Below, piece after piece: positions 26,625-34,574 of a DNA stretch of 64,000 bases (positions within the stretch are counted from its first letter, which is position 1; each line of letters opens with the position of its first letter). The translations under genes were made by a program, and so were the position numbers. The stretch lies in assembly GCA_963682085.1 (NCBI GenBank), contig OY821614.1:1911096-1975095 (forward strand), given 5' to 3'. This stretch comes from Thiodubiliella sp900128405 (GTDB lineage Bacteria; Pseudomonadota; Gammaproteobacteria; PS1; Pseudothioglobaceae). The notes beneath the pieces were generated by a model. The model saw nothing but the letters and a program-made list of their open reading frames with translations, did no database searches and had not been told where the DNA came from.

Positions 26625-27065
26625 TTATCTTTGAATGGGCTTGTTATATTTTATTTTTGCTCCAAAACCAACTGGTATTTTAGGTGGTTGATATTCATAT
26701 GAGTTTAAATACAAAGTTATTGCCTTTGTAGAATCACCTATATATACATGATATTTATCTAATAGAGCCATTCCTTGAAAAGCTATGGGATTTTTATGCT
26801 GGCAACATGCTCCTACTCTTTGGACAATAAGTTTCTCACCATTAGGCCCGCTTAACATATGAAAAAACCATTGTTGACCAGCATGACCATTTGTTTCCCA
26901 ACCACCTGTTTTAATAGCTTTATATTTATTTTTTCCATATTCAGGATCTTTACTATATTCTGTTAAATAGAACATAGGTTTCTTTTTACCAAATTGAAAA
27001 TTCATTTGCTGACACGAAACTAGCAATAAAAGCGATAGTAATATTATTGTAACTTTTGATAACAT
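26625..27065 (-). CDS. Putative lipoprotein, unknown function
   Basis: A 146-residue protein whose first 18 residues end in LLLLVSC, a good lipobox with Cys18 as the lipidated residue. The mature part contains KAIKTGGWETNGHAGQQWFF, QRVGACCQHKNP and a C-terminal VGFGAKIKYNKP. I do not recognise the family. The ATG at 27065 is followed upstream by TTTCCTTTAAA, which read on the minus strand gives an AAAGGAAAT ribosome site. A 74-base repeat shared with 37341-37414 lies directly upstream and may carry its promoter. Confidence 0.65.
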   Translation of the reverse strand: MLSKVTIILLSLLLLVSCQQMNFQFGKKKPMFYLTEYSKDPEYGKNKYKAIKTGGWETNGHAGQQWFFHMLSGPNGEKLIVQRVGACCQHKNPIAFQGMALLDKYHVYIGDSTKAITLYLNSYEYQPPKIPVGFGAKIKYNKPIQR

Positions 27066-27069
27066 CTAA

Positions 27070-27143
27070 TTTCCTTTAAAAATATAATGGCGTGGTGGTA
27101 ACCTACCTAGTAACTTGTTTAAAGTTTACTCTATTTCAAATGT
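27070..27143. repeat. 74-bp dispersed repeat, copy 1
   Basis: This stretch (beginning TTTCCTTTAAAAATATAATG) is repeated with two mismatches at 37341-37414. The identity stops at the left end of the IS3 remnant, so the element appears to have inserted at the edge of the repeat. Confidence 0.8.
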
Positions 27144-27722
27144 ATAAAACCCCAACAATTTCAGACAACAATTTAATTTTTCTTATTTCGAACCCGTTAA
27201 ACTAAACAAAAAAGTCGAAGTAAAAAATGAGTAAAAAACGAACCAAATATACATCGGCATTCAAGACTAAATTAGCACTTGAATTACTACAAAATGAAAG
27301 CACCATAGTGCAGATTGCCAGTAAGCATAATATCCTACCTCAGAATCTACAAAATTGGAAGAAGACTTTCCTTGCTAACGCAGAGATTGCCATGGATCCA
27401 TCCAAGGCAGTTAAAGAATACAAAGACGAACTTATCAAAACACAAGTGCAGAATGAGCTGGTGGGTAAAGTAACCGTAGAAAAGGAGTGGTTGGTAAAAA
27501 AGCTAAAAAGCTTGGGCTTATCTAACAGAAAACAGTTAGTTGACCTCAAGCCATCCTTATTGAATTTTATAATTACAGAAGATTCTATGAAACATTGAAA
27601 TACAAAAAACCAATGGATGTGTGCCAAGAAAGTATAAAATTAAACCAGAAAAATAAAGAGTTTCTTGAGGTTTGCTATATAAGAAAATTTAAAAAGTTGT
27701 CAAAGGTTTTGGGGTGATGTAC
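27141..27722 (+). mobile_element. Deleted IS3-family insertion sequence with both terminal inverted repeats
   Basis: The left end TGTATAAAACCCCAACAATT and the reversed right end TGTACATCACCCCAAAACCT match at most positions and start with the TG typical of IS3 elements. Inside are orfA and only the last 40 or so codons of orfB (EFYNYRRFYETLKYKKPMDV), so most of the DDE transposase has been lost. No clear target duplication is seen. Confidence 0.8.
27227..27598 (+). pseudogene. IS3-family OrfA fused to the end of OrfB (non-functional)
   Basis: A 123-codon frame. The N-terminal MSKKRTKYTSAFKTKLALEL and NILPQNLQNWKKTFL are the helix-turn-helix of IS3 OrfA. After KNELVGK-type leucine-zipper sequence and a DLKPSLLN segment, the frame crosses the deletion junction and reads an out-of-frame part of orfB; in the neighbouring frame the orfB C-terminus is recognisable. 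Without the DDE domain it cannot transpose on its own. Confidence 0.75.
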
Positions 27723-27743
27723 ATTTTGAAAACTCTATATTTA

Positions 27744-28127
27744 TTATTCTGTATATACCTTATCTTTGGCTAAAATTTGAAAAACAATAAATATATAAAA
27801 TAATAAAATAAATAAATAAATAAAGTTATAAATATATTTGCGTTCTGCATCTTTATTGGCCTTTAGTATTAAAGCATTATTTATATCATTTAGGTCATTT
27901 ATGTGATACAGCCCCTCTTTAAAAACTTGAATTATCTTATCTGCTGTTTTTATATCTTTATTTTGAATGGCTTTTTTTAATGCGATAGTAAGTTTTTCCG
28001 TATTATCTTTTGTATTGAGAACCTCTATATCCACATAATTATGTAGAAAATAAATCTTCGTTAGCAAATGAACCATAATGTATAAAGGTAGTATAAAAAT
28101 AAAAATTTTGTTATGCGTATTAATCAT
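27744..28127 (-). CDS. Hypothetical protein with two membrane helices
   Basis: A 127-residue protein with a hydrophobic helix at about 8-30, a soluble helical middle (IALKKAIQNKDIKTADKIIQ) and a second helix at about 100-120 (YNFIYLFILLFYIFIVFQIL). No family is recognised. It begins 2 bases after the next gene upstream ends, so the two are probably co-transcribed. Confidence 0.5.
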   Translation of the reverse strand: MINTHNKIFIFILPLYIMVHLLTKIYFLHNYVDIEVLNTKDNTEKLTIALKKAIQNKDIKTADKIIQVFKEGLYHINDLNDINNALILKANKDAERKYIYNFIYLFILLFYIFIVFQILAKDKVYTE

Positions 28128-28129
28128 TT

Positions 28130-28378
28130 TTAATTACCAATTACTCTTAACGCTTCTTCTTGTGGATTATAGTAGACTCTCATTGCATCCCTAGTTTTAA
28201 TAACTGCAGAGTTTAACCCTAAATTTTGTTTAGAATTCATACAAATATTGTATATCTCTAAAGAGGCTTCAGCATCTATCATTGCATAACTAACACCTCG
28301 AGTATAAGGGTGTGGAATTTTTGCCAACATGTCTAAAAATAATAGGGACAAACTACTTTTTTCATCACTTTTTCTCAT
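28130..28378 (-). CDS. Hypothetical protein whose 5' end lies in a REP-like sequence
   Basis: An 82-residue frame. Residues 1-16 are encoded by the REP-like end sequence of RAYT copy 3 and the ATG overlaps the RAYT stop, so the native start may instead be the ATG at 28330 (MLAKIPHPYTRGVSYAM). The body (MIDAEASLEIYNICMNSKQN) is unfamiliar. It is followed 2 bases later by the two-helix membrane protein gene. Confidence 0.45.
   Translation of the reverse strand: MRKSDEKSSLSLLFLDMLAKIPHPYTRGVSYAMIDAEASLEIYNICMNSKQNLGLNSAVIKTRDAMRVYYNPQEEALRVIGN
28336..28362. repeat. REP-like end sequence, copy 3 (degenerate)
   Basis: AATAATAGGGACAAACTACT corresponds to the sequence at 25949-25974 with several changes and lies in the same position relative to the C-terminus of a RAYT remnant. 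Confidence 0.5.
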
Positions 28379-28830
28379 ATTTAAACCTTCCTTTAACTTT
28401 CAAAATTGATAACAAACCATATTTCTGTGCTACCGTGACCACCCAGTTTTTACTACCAATTGGTGTTTGTTTATTAACACCATTTCTAATTTTATTTAAT
28501 TCTTTTTGAGTTTATATAGTTTATTCAATTATCAAGTTACATGTAAGGATTGTGTAATAATGTGCGTCTTTTAAAGTAATAAGCCATATTGCCAATCTTG
28601 TGCTGTTTTGCTTAGATTTGCTCTTAGTACATTTGCCTCTATATAGCGAAGCAAGGTTAAATAATAACTCTTTCTTGTTCAACTATAAAACTTTTAAATC
28701 TGCTTTGAAGTTTTGTTTTTTGTGGCAAAGCACATGAGATATCACCACCCATTGCATAAACTTACTAAGATTTGGCACTATCAATAAATGAAAATGATTG
28801 GATATAAGGCAATAGGCATGCATCAAAGGG
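28370..28830 (-). pseudogene. REP-associated tyrosine transposase (RAYT), remnant copy 3
   Basis: Contains the C-terminal part in good condition (KNWVVTVAQKYGLLSILKVK, ending RFKYEKK and a stop) and a damaged middle around the HUH motif; the N-terminus is missing. DNA is nearly identical to copy 2 over about 450 bases. Confidence 0.75.
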
Positions 28831-28853
28831 TTGCTGTTATGAATATTTTCATT

Positions 28854-29534
28854 TTATTGGTTCTCATAGCGGTTGATTATATAAAGCAATTCATCTTTAG
28901 TCCACTCCTCTCTAGGGCCACCATAATAATATTTGGCGAAATTTTTGCTAACTAAGTCATCTTCTAAATTAATGTTATTAGTACGGTATCCGTTTACGCC
29001 ATATTTTGCGATGTGTATTGGATTTCTGCTGAGATGTCTACCGTGTTTTAAATAAGAGTCTTTAAGCACGAAAGTAACTTTAATAACATTTCCAACAGTT
29101 ACAGATTCGGCATACTTGTCAACAATTTTTCCTGCCTTTACCCTCAATGCTGTATTTTTAATATTGACATCTTGGAAGCTGCTATAAACGGCTTTATCTA
29201 GTCGCTTGTATTTATTTATAGATGGCGTGTCTACACCGTCTAAATAGCCGTAACTATAAGCGGCTTCTTTGGTTCCTAGGGTTGTTTTTAAATAGTATGT
29301 TCCATTTTTAACACTCAAAACTTCGGTGGTTGGGGCAGGTAGCCACTGATGATGTGATTTACTTTGTATTATTGGAGTGGCTTGAGCGGATAAGCACAAA
29401 CATAGCAGCAAGGTTGTTATTGTTTTTATTTTTTTGTTTCTTCTTATTTTAAATTTAAAGTTGGGGTATCGCCAGTATTCATCATAAATAAAAACTTTCC
29501 CTACCCCATAATATCGTCTTTTTAAATTTTCCAA
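28854..29534 (-). CDS. Secreted thermonuclease-like (SNase-fold) protein
   Basis: A 226-residue frame. A signal peptide KTITTLLLCLCLSAQA lies at about residues 37-52, so the first 36 residues are probably not translated or the start is misplaced; no better ATG is visible. The mature part shows LDGVDTPSINKYK, ALRVKAGKIVDKYAESVTVG, VTFVLKDSYLKHGRHLS and LVSKNFAKYYYGG, which follow the order of staphylococcal-nuclease-like domains (GVDTPE, KAKxFVDxY, KDxYGR, GLAKxYYG). The catalytic Arg/Glu residues are only partly preserved, so activity is uncertain. It is divergent from the peptide-export locus. Confidence 0.55.
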   Translation of the reverse strand: MENLKRRYYGVGKVFIYDEYWRYPNFKFKIRRNKKIKTITTLLLCLCLSAQATPIIQSKSHHQWLPAPTTEVLSVKNGTYYLKTTLGTKEAAYSYGYLDGVDTPSINKYKRLDKAVYSSFQDVNIKNTALRVKAGKIVDKYAESVTVGNVIKVTFVLKDSYLKHGRHLSRNPIHIAKYGVNGYRTNNINLEDDLVSKNFAKYYYGGPREEWTKDELLYIINRYENQ

Positions 29535-29968
29535 CTATTGGCGAACCGACTTAGATATTCCAGTGAAGAAGAGTCAGCATTTGTAGACATGGGCCGAAAG
29601 GTTGTATTCTTGTGTGGTTTTTTAATAGTTTCGTCATTATATTGTGCTTTCTTATTGTTTACAATAGTGCGCTTGAAAATATTATATTGAAACCTTTGCA
29701 TAATTTTTCATCTTAATTTCAATTTTTAAAATTTTCCATATTTTCCTATAAAAATCAAAAAACACCTTGGTTTATCTGGTTTTTTATCACTTTATTTCCA
29801 AAAAAAAGTTACATAAATGAGAAGTTTTTAGATCTTTAAAAGGTGTAAAGATTGTAAGATGAAAATTAAAAATTATATCATTTATATCATTGTATAATTT
29901 TATTATCATGTGAAATTTTTTGCATGGTATTCAAGATAAATATTTTTTTTTAATATAAGGGGAAAATT
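29535..29968. other. Upstream region of the GG-peptide locus
   Basis: AT-rich gap. It contains a TATAAT hexamer at 29893-29898 with no convincing -35 box, a partial MITE end at 29689-29703 (GAAACCTTTGCATAA), and a 33-codon frame at 29589-29690 encoding a single hydrophobic helix (GFLIVSSLYCAFLLFTIV). The ribosome site AAGGGG at 29957-29962 belongs to the peptide gene. Confidence 0.45.
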
Positions 29969-30103
29969 ATGAAAAATTCAATTAATTCAATTGAAATGAA
30001 AAATGTTAGAGGTGGTCGGTTATCAGATAAAAAAACAATAGGTACAGTATTATCTATTGTTAGTCTTCCGGCCTTTGCTGTTTACACTGCATCATCTAGT
30101 TAA
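29969..30103 (+). CDS. Double-glycine leader peptide precursor (bacteriocin/microcin-like)
   Basis: A 44-residue precursor too short for ordinary gene finders. The leader MKNSINSIEMKNVRGG ends in Arg-Gly-Gly, with hydrophobic residues at spaced positions as in leaders cut by C39 peptidases. The 28-residue core starts RLSDKKTIGTVLSIVS and is basic first, then hydrophobic (LPAFAVYTA) with a serine tail; it has no Cys. An excellent ribosome site (AAGGGG, 6 bases from ATG) supports translation. A hairpin terminator follows at 30335-30370, and then an exporter operon with a C39-peptidase ABC transporter. I infer a secreted antibacterial or signalling peptide; activity is unproven. Confidence 0.75.
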   Translation: MKNSINSIEMKNVRGGRLSDKKTIGTVLSIVSLPAFAVYTASSS

Positions 30104-30334
30104 TTAAAACTTTTTATGTAAAGTGTTTTAATTTAAGAACTTTACATAATTCAAGTAGAAATAGTTTTAAATAGTAATAACAATCTAAAGATAATTAAAA
30201 TGTCTTAACTGTGGAAGATAAATGATTATTAGAGTATAGCTATCCATACTAATATGAAATATATTAAGTACAAAGACTTGTAGTTGTTTGCAAGAGTGGC
30301 ATTAGTTGAGATATAAAATAATTTTTAAAATTGT

Positions 30335-30370
30335 AAAAAAGGCTACTTTTGTATCAAAGTAGCCTTTTTT
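30335..30370 (+). terminator. Hairpin terminator/attenuator between peptide gene and exporter genes
   Basis: AAAAAAGGCTACTTT, a 6-base loop and AAAGTAGCCTTTTTT make a perfect 15-bp stem ending in T residues. It lies 232 bases after the peptide stop and 18 bases before the adaptor gene. It would make the short peptide transcript more abundant than the exporter transcript, with the latter made by read-through or from its own promoter. Confidence 0.8.
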
Positions 30371-30388
30371 ATGCAAAGTATTTAATTT

Positions 30389-31498
30389 ATGAAAAAATAT
30401 AGTGTTAATGAAGAGTATAGAGCATTCCAAGTTGTAGAGCATAAGGATAGTCGTTGGTATCTTAAGTTTACTATATTGATTATGACCATAATCGTTGTCG
30501 CTTTATTTTTTCTTATAGATGGAGAATATAGTAAGAAGATAAGAGTTAGTGGGTATCTGTCTCCAGTAATAAAAGTGAGCAAACTATTTTCTAATTACAA
30601 TGAAACAGGTGTTGTTTCCGATATTCTTGTCAAAAATGGATTTTTTGTAAAGAAAGGGGATGTTTTGGTTAAGTTTAATAAAATACCAAAATCACATAAT
30701 ACTGACACTCTTTTAAGTAATATTAAACTTTTAGGTAAAGACCTAGAAAAAAATACAGAATCATTAAAAAACTTTAAGAAGTTAAAAACTAAAATTTTTA
30801 AGTATCACAAAAAAAATCAGAAAGCATTTGAGTTGAGGCTAATATCTTATAATGAGTTAATATCATCTGAGCAAAAACTTATAGAATTGAGTGGAAAAAT
30901 TAAAACATACGATTTAAATATAGAAAAAATTAATAATAAACTTAAAAAACAGAAGAGTATCTTATCATCAGTAAAAAACAAATCCCAAAATCAAAATAAA
31001 AACTTTTTAGACAACTCTTTTATTCGTGCACCGATATCTGGGTATGTCTCTATATTGCAACTTAATATTGGTGACACCTTGAGAGCTAATAAATTTTTAA
31101 TGAATATTATTCCTTCGTTAAATGCAAAGCTAGAGGCGGTATTTTATGTTCCTGTTTCTGATATTGGCTTTGTCTCTATAGGGCAAAATATCGGAATTCA
31201 TTATGATACATTTCCATATCAAAAGTTTGGCTCATTTGGTGCGACAATTTCCAGTATAACTAAAACACCGACGAGTTATAAAAATATTTCTTTTTTAGAA
31301 AATAGCAAAAATAGGGTGGAGTTTTTTGAAATTAAGGCAAAACTCAAACAACAAAAGATACCTGTATATTCTAAAGATGTTGATTTAATAGAAAAAATGA
31401 CATTTTCAGCAGATTTAATCCTAGATACCAGAACTTTGATAGAGTGGCTTTTTGAGCCTTATTTTGGGGTTTATAGAAGAATTAACATTAAAGGTTAA
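30389..31498 (+). CDS. HlyD-family periplasmic adaptor (membrane fusion protein)
   Basis: A 369-residue protein with a short cytoplasmic N-terminus, a membrane helix at about 27-44 (FTILIMTIIVVALFFLI), a lipoyl-like half (VSDILVKNGFFVKKGDVLVK), a long coiled coil at about 100-200, and the second lipoyl half (FIRAPISGYVSILQLNIGDT). This is the layout of adaptors in type I and C39-type peptide export systems such as CvaA. The C39 ABC transporter gene starts 4 bases after its stop. Confidence 0.88.
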   Translation: MKKYSVNEEYRAFQVVEHKDSRWYLKFTILIMTIIVVALFFLIDGEYSKKIRVSGYLSPVIKVSKLFSNYNETGVVSDILVKNGFFVKKGDVLVKFNKIPKSHNTDTLLSNIKLLGKDLEKNTESLKNFKKLKTKIFKYHKKNQKAFELRLISYNELISSEQKLIELSGKIKTYDLNIEKINNKLKKQKSILSSVKNKSQNQNKNFLDNSFIRAPISGYVSILQLNIGDTLRANKFLMNIIPSLNAKLEAVFYVPVSDIGFVSIGQNIGIHYDTFPYQKFGSFGATISSITKTPTSYKNISFLENSKNRVEFFEIKAKLKQQKIPVYSKDVDLIEKMTFSADLILDTRTLIEWLFEPYFGVYRRINIKG

Positions 31499-31502
31499 AA
31501 GC

Positions 31503-33581
31503 ATGAGAGTAATACAACAAGAGGAAATTGCAGACTGCGGACATGCCTGTTTGCTAATGATTGCTGATCATTTTGGCCTTAAAATGGATCTGAGTACATA
31601 CAAGAGTGAATTTTTTATTTCTGTTGAAGGTTCTTCATTTGAAGATTTAAAGAACAATGCTGAACAAATGAATTTATCGGCGAGTGGCTTTAAGGTTGGG
31701 TTGAGCGATATTAGTTCTTTGAATGTTCCTTGTATTGTCAATTTTTATTCTGAGCACTTTGTTGTACTGGAAAAAGTTACTAAAAATTTTGTTCATATAA
31801 TAGATCCTGCCTCTGGCCCCAGAAGAATACCTATTGCACTATTACCACCTATATTAGGTGGAGATGTATTGTATGCACTGGAAGTTACCAAAGATAAAGG
31901 TTTTGCAATTAAAGATCTTAGAAAAAAATACTCTTTACTTAATTATATTAAACTCATAAAGGGAATATCTGCGAGTTATACACAGGTATTTTTATTTGCT
32001 TTCATTGTTCAATTAGCGCTTATTGCTCAGCCATTTTATGTTCAATTAGCGATGGATGATGTCGTGGTCAATAATGATATGGAGTTAATGTTATTATTAC
32101 TAACCGCATTTATTGCCGTTGGGCTATTTGATGTTATGGCACAATTTATCAGGGAAAGCTTGATTATAAACTTGGAAAAAAGCATTACTAAAAGTTTTTA
32201 TCATAAGTTATTAGCAAGAGTGCTGAAGCTACCTATAGAATATTTTCATAGTCGCTCATCTGGCACGATAATGCAAAAGTTTGATAGCTTGAGTGTTATT
32301 GTTGGTAACATATCACGGTCAATAACCACTATTATTTTAGATGGAATTTTGTCTATTATTATGCTGGTGTTAATGTTTATTTATAGTGTGGACTTAACAT
32401 TAATAATTTTAGGAATTGTTGCCTTATATGTAATTTTGAAGCTGGTTACTTATTCAGTTTTTTCAAAGATTAATTCTGTATTCATTCATGATTCCAGTAA
32501 AGAAAAGGGTGCGTTAATACAAATAATAACAAATATGACTAGTATAAAAGGGCTAAGTAGCAATAGTCATTATTTGGATAAGTTTGATGAAAGTGTTGGG
32601 AAGCGCTTAGTAACTGAAAAAAAAATAAATAATTGGAAAAATACTTTTTCATCTATTAACAATGTCATACAACATACGGACACTTTAATTGTAGTTTATA
32701 TTGGTGTTGTTATGATTGCAAATGGAGAGTTTACTGTTGGAATGCTTTATAGTTTTATTTTTTATAAAACTAGATTTGTTTCTAGTGCAGTGGGTTTGAT
32801 GGATTCTTCTATTGAGTTATTTCTTAGTAGGGTTCATATGAAATATATGGCCGACATAATCAATACAGAATCGGAAGAGGAAAGAGAAAAGCTCAGTGAG
32901 TCTGAAAATATAGTCATCAATCAATCATTAGAACACATACATGATTTAACAAAGCGTATTGAGTTTAAAGACTTTACTTATTCTTACCCTAAAACTAAGG
33001 TCCAAGTTTTTGAGAATTTTTCTTATGTTATTCCAGCTAATGAGTCAGTTTGTATCAAAGGTAGAAGTGGAAGTGGAAAATCAACAATTTTGAACATAAT
33101 ATCTGGGCTGTACAGACCTCAAGACAATCAAGTTTATATAAATGATATAGATATTAATAAGACCCCATTAAACTATTTGCGTAGCAAAATATCGTATTAC
33201 ACACCTACTGAGGAGTTTTTCGATGACAGTCTATTGTCAAATATAGCTGTAAGCAAAAGTATAAATATCAATAAAATAACTGATATTCTTAAGGGTTTAG
33301 ATTTATATGATTATATTTTAAACGAAGTGCCGGGCGGCCTAGAAGGGCATATTGGATCTGTTAAATATCGTTTTTCTACAGGGCAAAAACGAAGAATAAT
33401 GTTAGCAAGAGCACTTTATAAAGATGCTAATTTGCTCTTATTAGATGAGCCTACAGAATCACTTGATACGGTAACTGAAAATATTGTTATGGATTACATA
33501 TTAAAAACTAAAAAAAGATTGATATTAGTAACGCATAAAAAAGAAGTTGCTGATAGGTTTAAAAATATTATTGAATTGTAA
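31503..33581 (+). CDS. Peptidase-containing ABC transporter (C39 domain, CvaB-like)
   Basis: A 692-residue protein. The start at 31503 gives MRVIQQEEIADCGHACLLMI, the C39 peptidase motif with catalytic Cys12; the partner His and Asp are in EHFVVLEKV and HIIDPASG. A six-helix membrane domain occupies about residues 155-440, then the ATPase: GRSGSGKST (Walker A), FSTGQKRRIMLA (signature, with FSTGQ in place of LSGGQ) and LLLLDEPTESLD (Walker B), and a His in LVTHKK. Such transporters cut the leader after GG and export the core peptide. An intact protease site implies that it can process the 44-residue precursor upstream. Confidence 0.93.
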   Translation: MRVIQQEEIADCGHACLLMIADHFGLKMDLSTYKSEFFISVEGSSFEDLKNNAEQMNLSASGFKVGLSDISSLNVPCIVNFYSEHFVVLEKVTKNFVHIIDPASGPRRIPIALLPPILGGDVLYALEVTKDKGFAIKDLRKKYSLLNYIKLIKGISASYTQVFLFAFIVQLALIAQPFYVQLAMDDVVVNNDMELMLLLLTAFIAVGLFDVMAQFIRESLIINLEKSITKSFYHKLLARVLKLPIEYFHSRSSGTIMQKFDSLSVIVGNISRSITTIILDGILSIIMLVLMFIYSVDLTLIILGIVALYVILKLVTYSVFSKINSVFIHDSSKEKGALIQIITNMTSIKGLSSNSHYLDKFDESVGKRLVTEKKINNWKNTFSSINNVIQHTDTLIVVYIGVVMIANGEFTVGMLYSFIFYKTRFVSSAVGLMDSSIELFLSRVHMKYMADIINTESEEEREKLSESENIVINQSLEHIHDLTKRIEFKDFTYSYPKTKVQVFENFSYVIPANESVCIKGRSGSGKSTILNIISGLYRPQDNQVYINDIDINKTPLNYLRSKISYYTPTEEFFDDSLLSNIAVSKSININKITDILKGLDLYDYILNEVPGGLEGHIGSVKYRFSTGQKRRIMLARALYKDANLLLLDEPTESLDTVTENIVMDYILKTKKRLILVTHKKEVADRFKNIIEL

Positions 33582-33584
33582 AAT

Positions 33585-34574
33585 ATGTATTATCTAAAGT
33601 TTTTTTTTAATAGTGCTGTTGAATTAATAATAAGATTATTATTTCGGGGATTATTTTTTTTCTTTTCCAGGTATGGCGGGCGAAGAGGACTACTTAGAAT
33701 ACATCGTTTTTATTTCTGGCTAATGTCAAAAATATCTGTGCAAATTAAAAATGATATCTATAACTGCAAATGCAATATAAAAGAGTTTTTAAAAATTAGT
33801 AATATTGATAAAGTTAATGATATAGCATACAGTGCTAGTTGTCTTCACTCTTTAGAGACTGAAAAAATTCTATTTTATAAAACTATATCAAAATATCGCA
33901 ATCACAAAAAAGATATAGATAAAATAAAAATTGTTAGTGATAGTATCTCTATACAAGATATTTCTAAACTAAGTGCAGAGCGTAAAGTATTGTTTGTTCA
34001 TACGCATAGCTCTGATCGTATAGCAAGTATAGAAGGTCTTTTATATAAACTTTCTAGTGTGGCAAGATCAGGCACAAATCATTTGTTTATACACAGAGGG
34101 TTTTCTGAAAAAACTTTAAAAACCCTACAATCTCTGAATGCAAAATATAATAAAAATATAGAGCTTATTGATTTAAATACCGACTCTGAAAACTATAGAC
34201 GCAGTTTTATGCAAAAAAGTAAGCAGGCAAATTGTATTCATTTATTCTTTGACTTGCCTCTAGCAGACACTTTTGATAATTTCAAATATATGAATGTTCC
34301 TCTATTTGATAGAAAAGCAATATTTATCAGAAGTCCCATTGATATTAGCATGATGTATGATGCGGTAATTGTACCTGTTTCTCTTATAAATAAAACCATT
34401 GAAATAAAAGAACCAATATATCCTGAGCGTTATAAAACAGATGATAAATATAGATTATCCGATATGGGGTCAGATTTAGTGAAAAAAATTGAATTTTTAG
34501 CACTAAATCACCCAAAATGCTGGTCTGTTTTAAACAGGCTGCACCTTTTTTTTGTAAAAAGCAAATTTAAATAA
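33585..34574 (+). CDS. LpxL/HtrB-like acyltransferase family protein within the export operon
   Basis: A 329-residue protein with a hydrophobic N-terminus (residues about 4-28). LFVHTHSSDRIASIE contains His139-xxxx-Asp144, the HxxxxD catalytic pattern of glycerolipid/LpxL acyltransferases, and the later CIHLFFDLPLADTF, FDRKAIFIRSPIDISMMYDA and VIVPVSLI segments follow the order seen in lipid A late acyltransferases. Similarity is weak, so function is inferred. It lies 3 bases after the ABC transporter and overlaps the TolC-type gene by one base, so it belongs to the operon. It could acylate the peptide, or modify the host envelope for self-protection. Confidence 0.6.
   Translation: MYYLKFFFNSAVELIIRLLFRGLFFFFSRYGGRRGLLRIHRFYFWLMSKISVQIKNDIYNCKCNIKEFLKISNIDKVNDIAYSASCLHSLETEKILFYKTISKYRNHKKDIDKIKIVSDSISIQDISKLSAERKVLFVHTHSSDRIASIEGLLYKLSSVARSGTNHLFIHRGFSEKTLKTLQSLNAKYNKNIELIDLNTDSENYRRSFMQKSKQANCIHLFFDLPLADTFDNFKYMNVPLFDRKAIFIRSPIDISMMYDAVIVPVSLINKTIEIKEPIYPERYKTDDKYRLSDMGSDLVKKIEFLALNHPKCWSVLNRLHLFFVKSKFK

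Noticed and set aside
30104..30334. Second GG-leader peptide or immunity gene between peptide gene and hairpin
   Set aside because: All ATG frames in this stretch are under 12 codons and none carries a GG leader.
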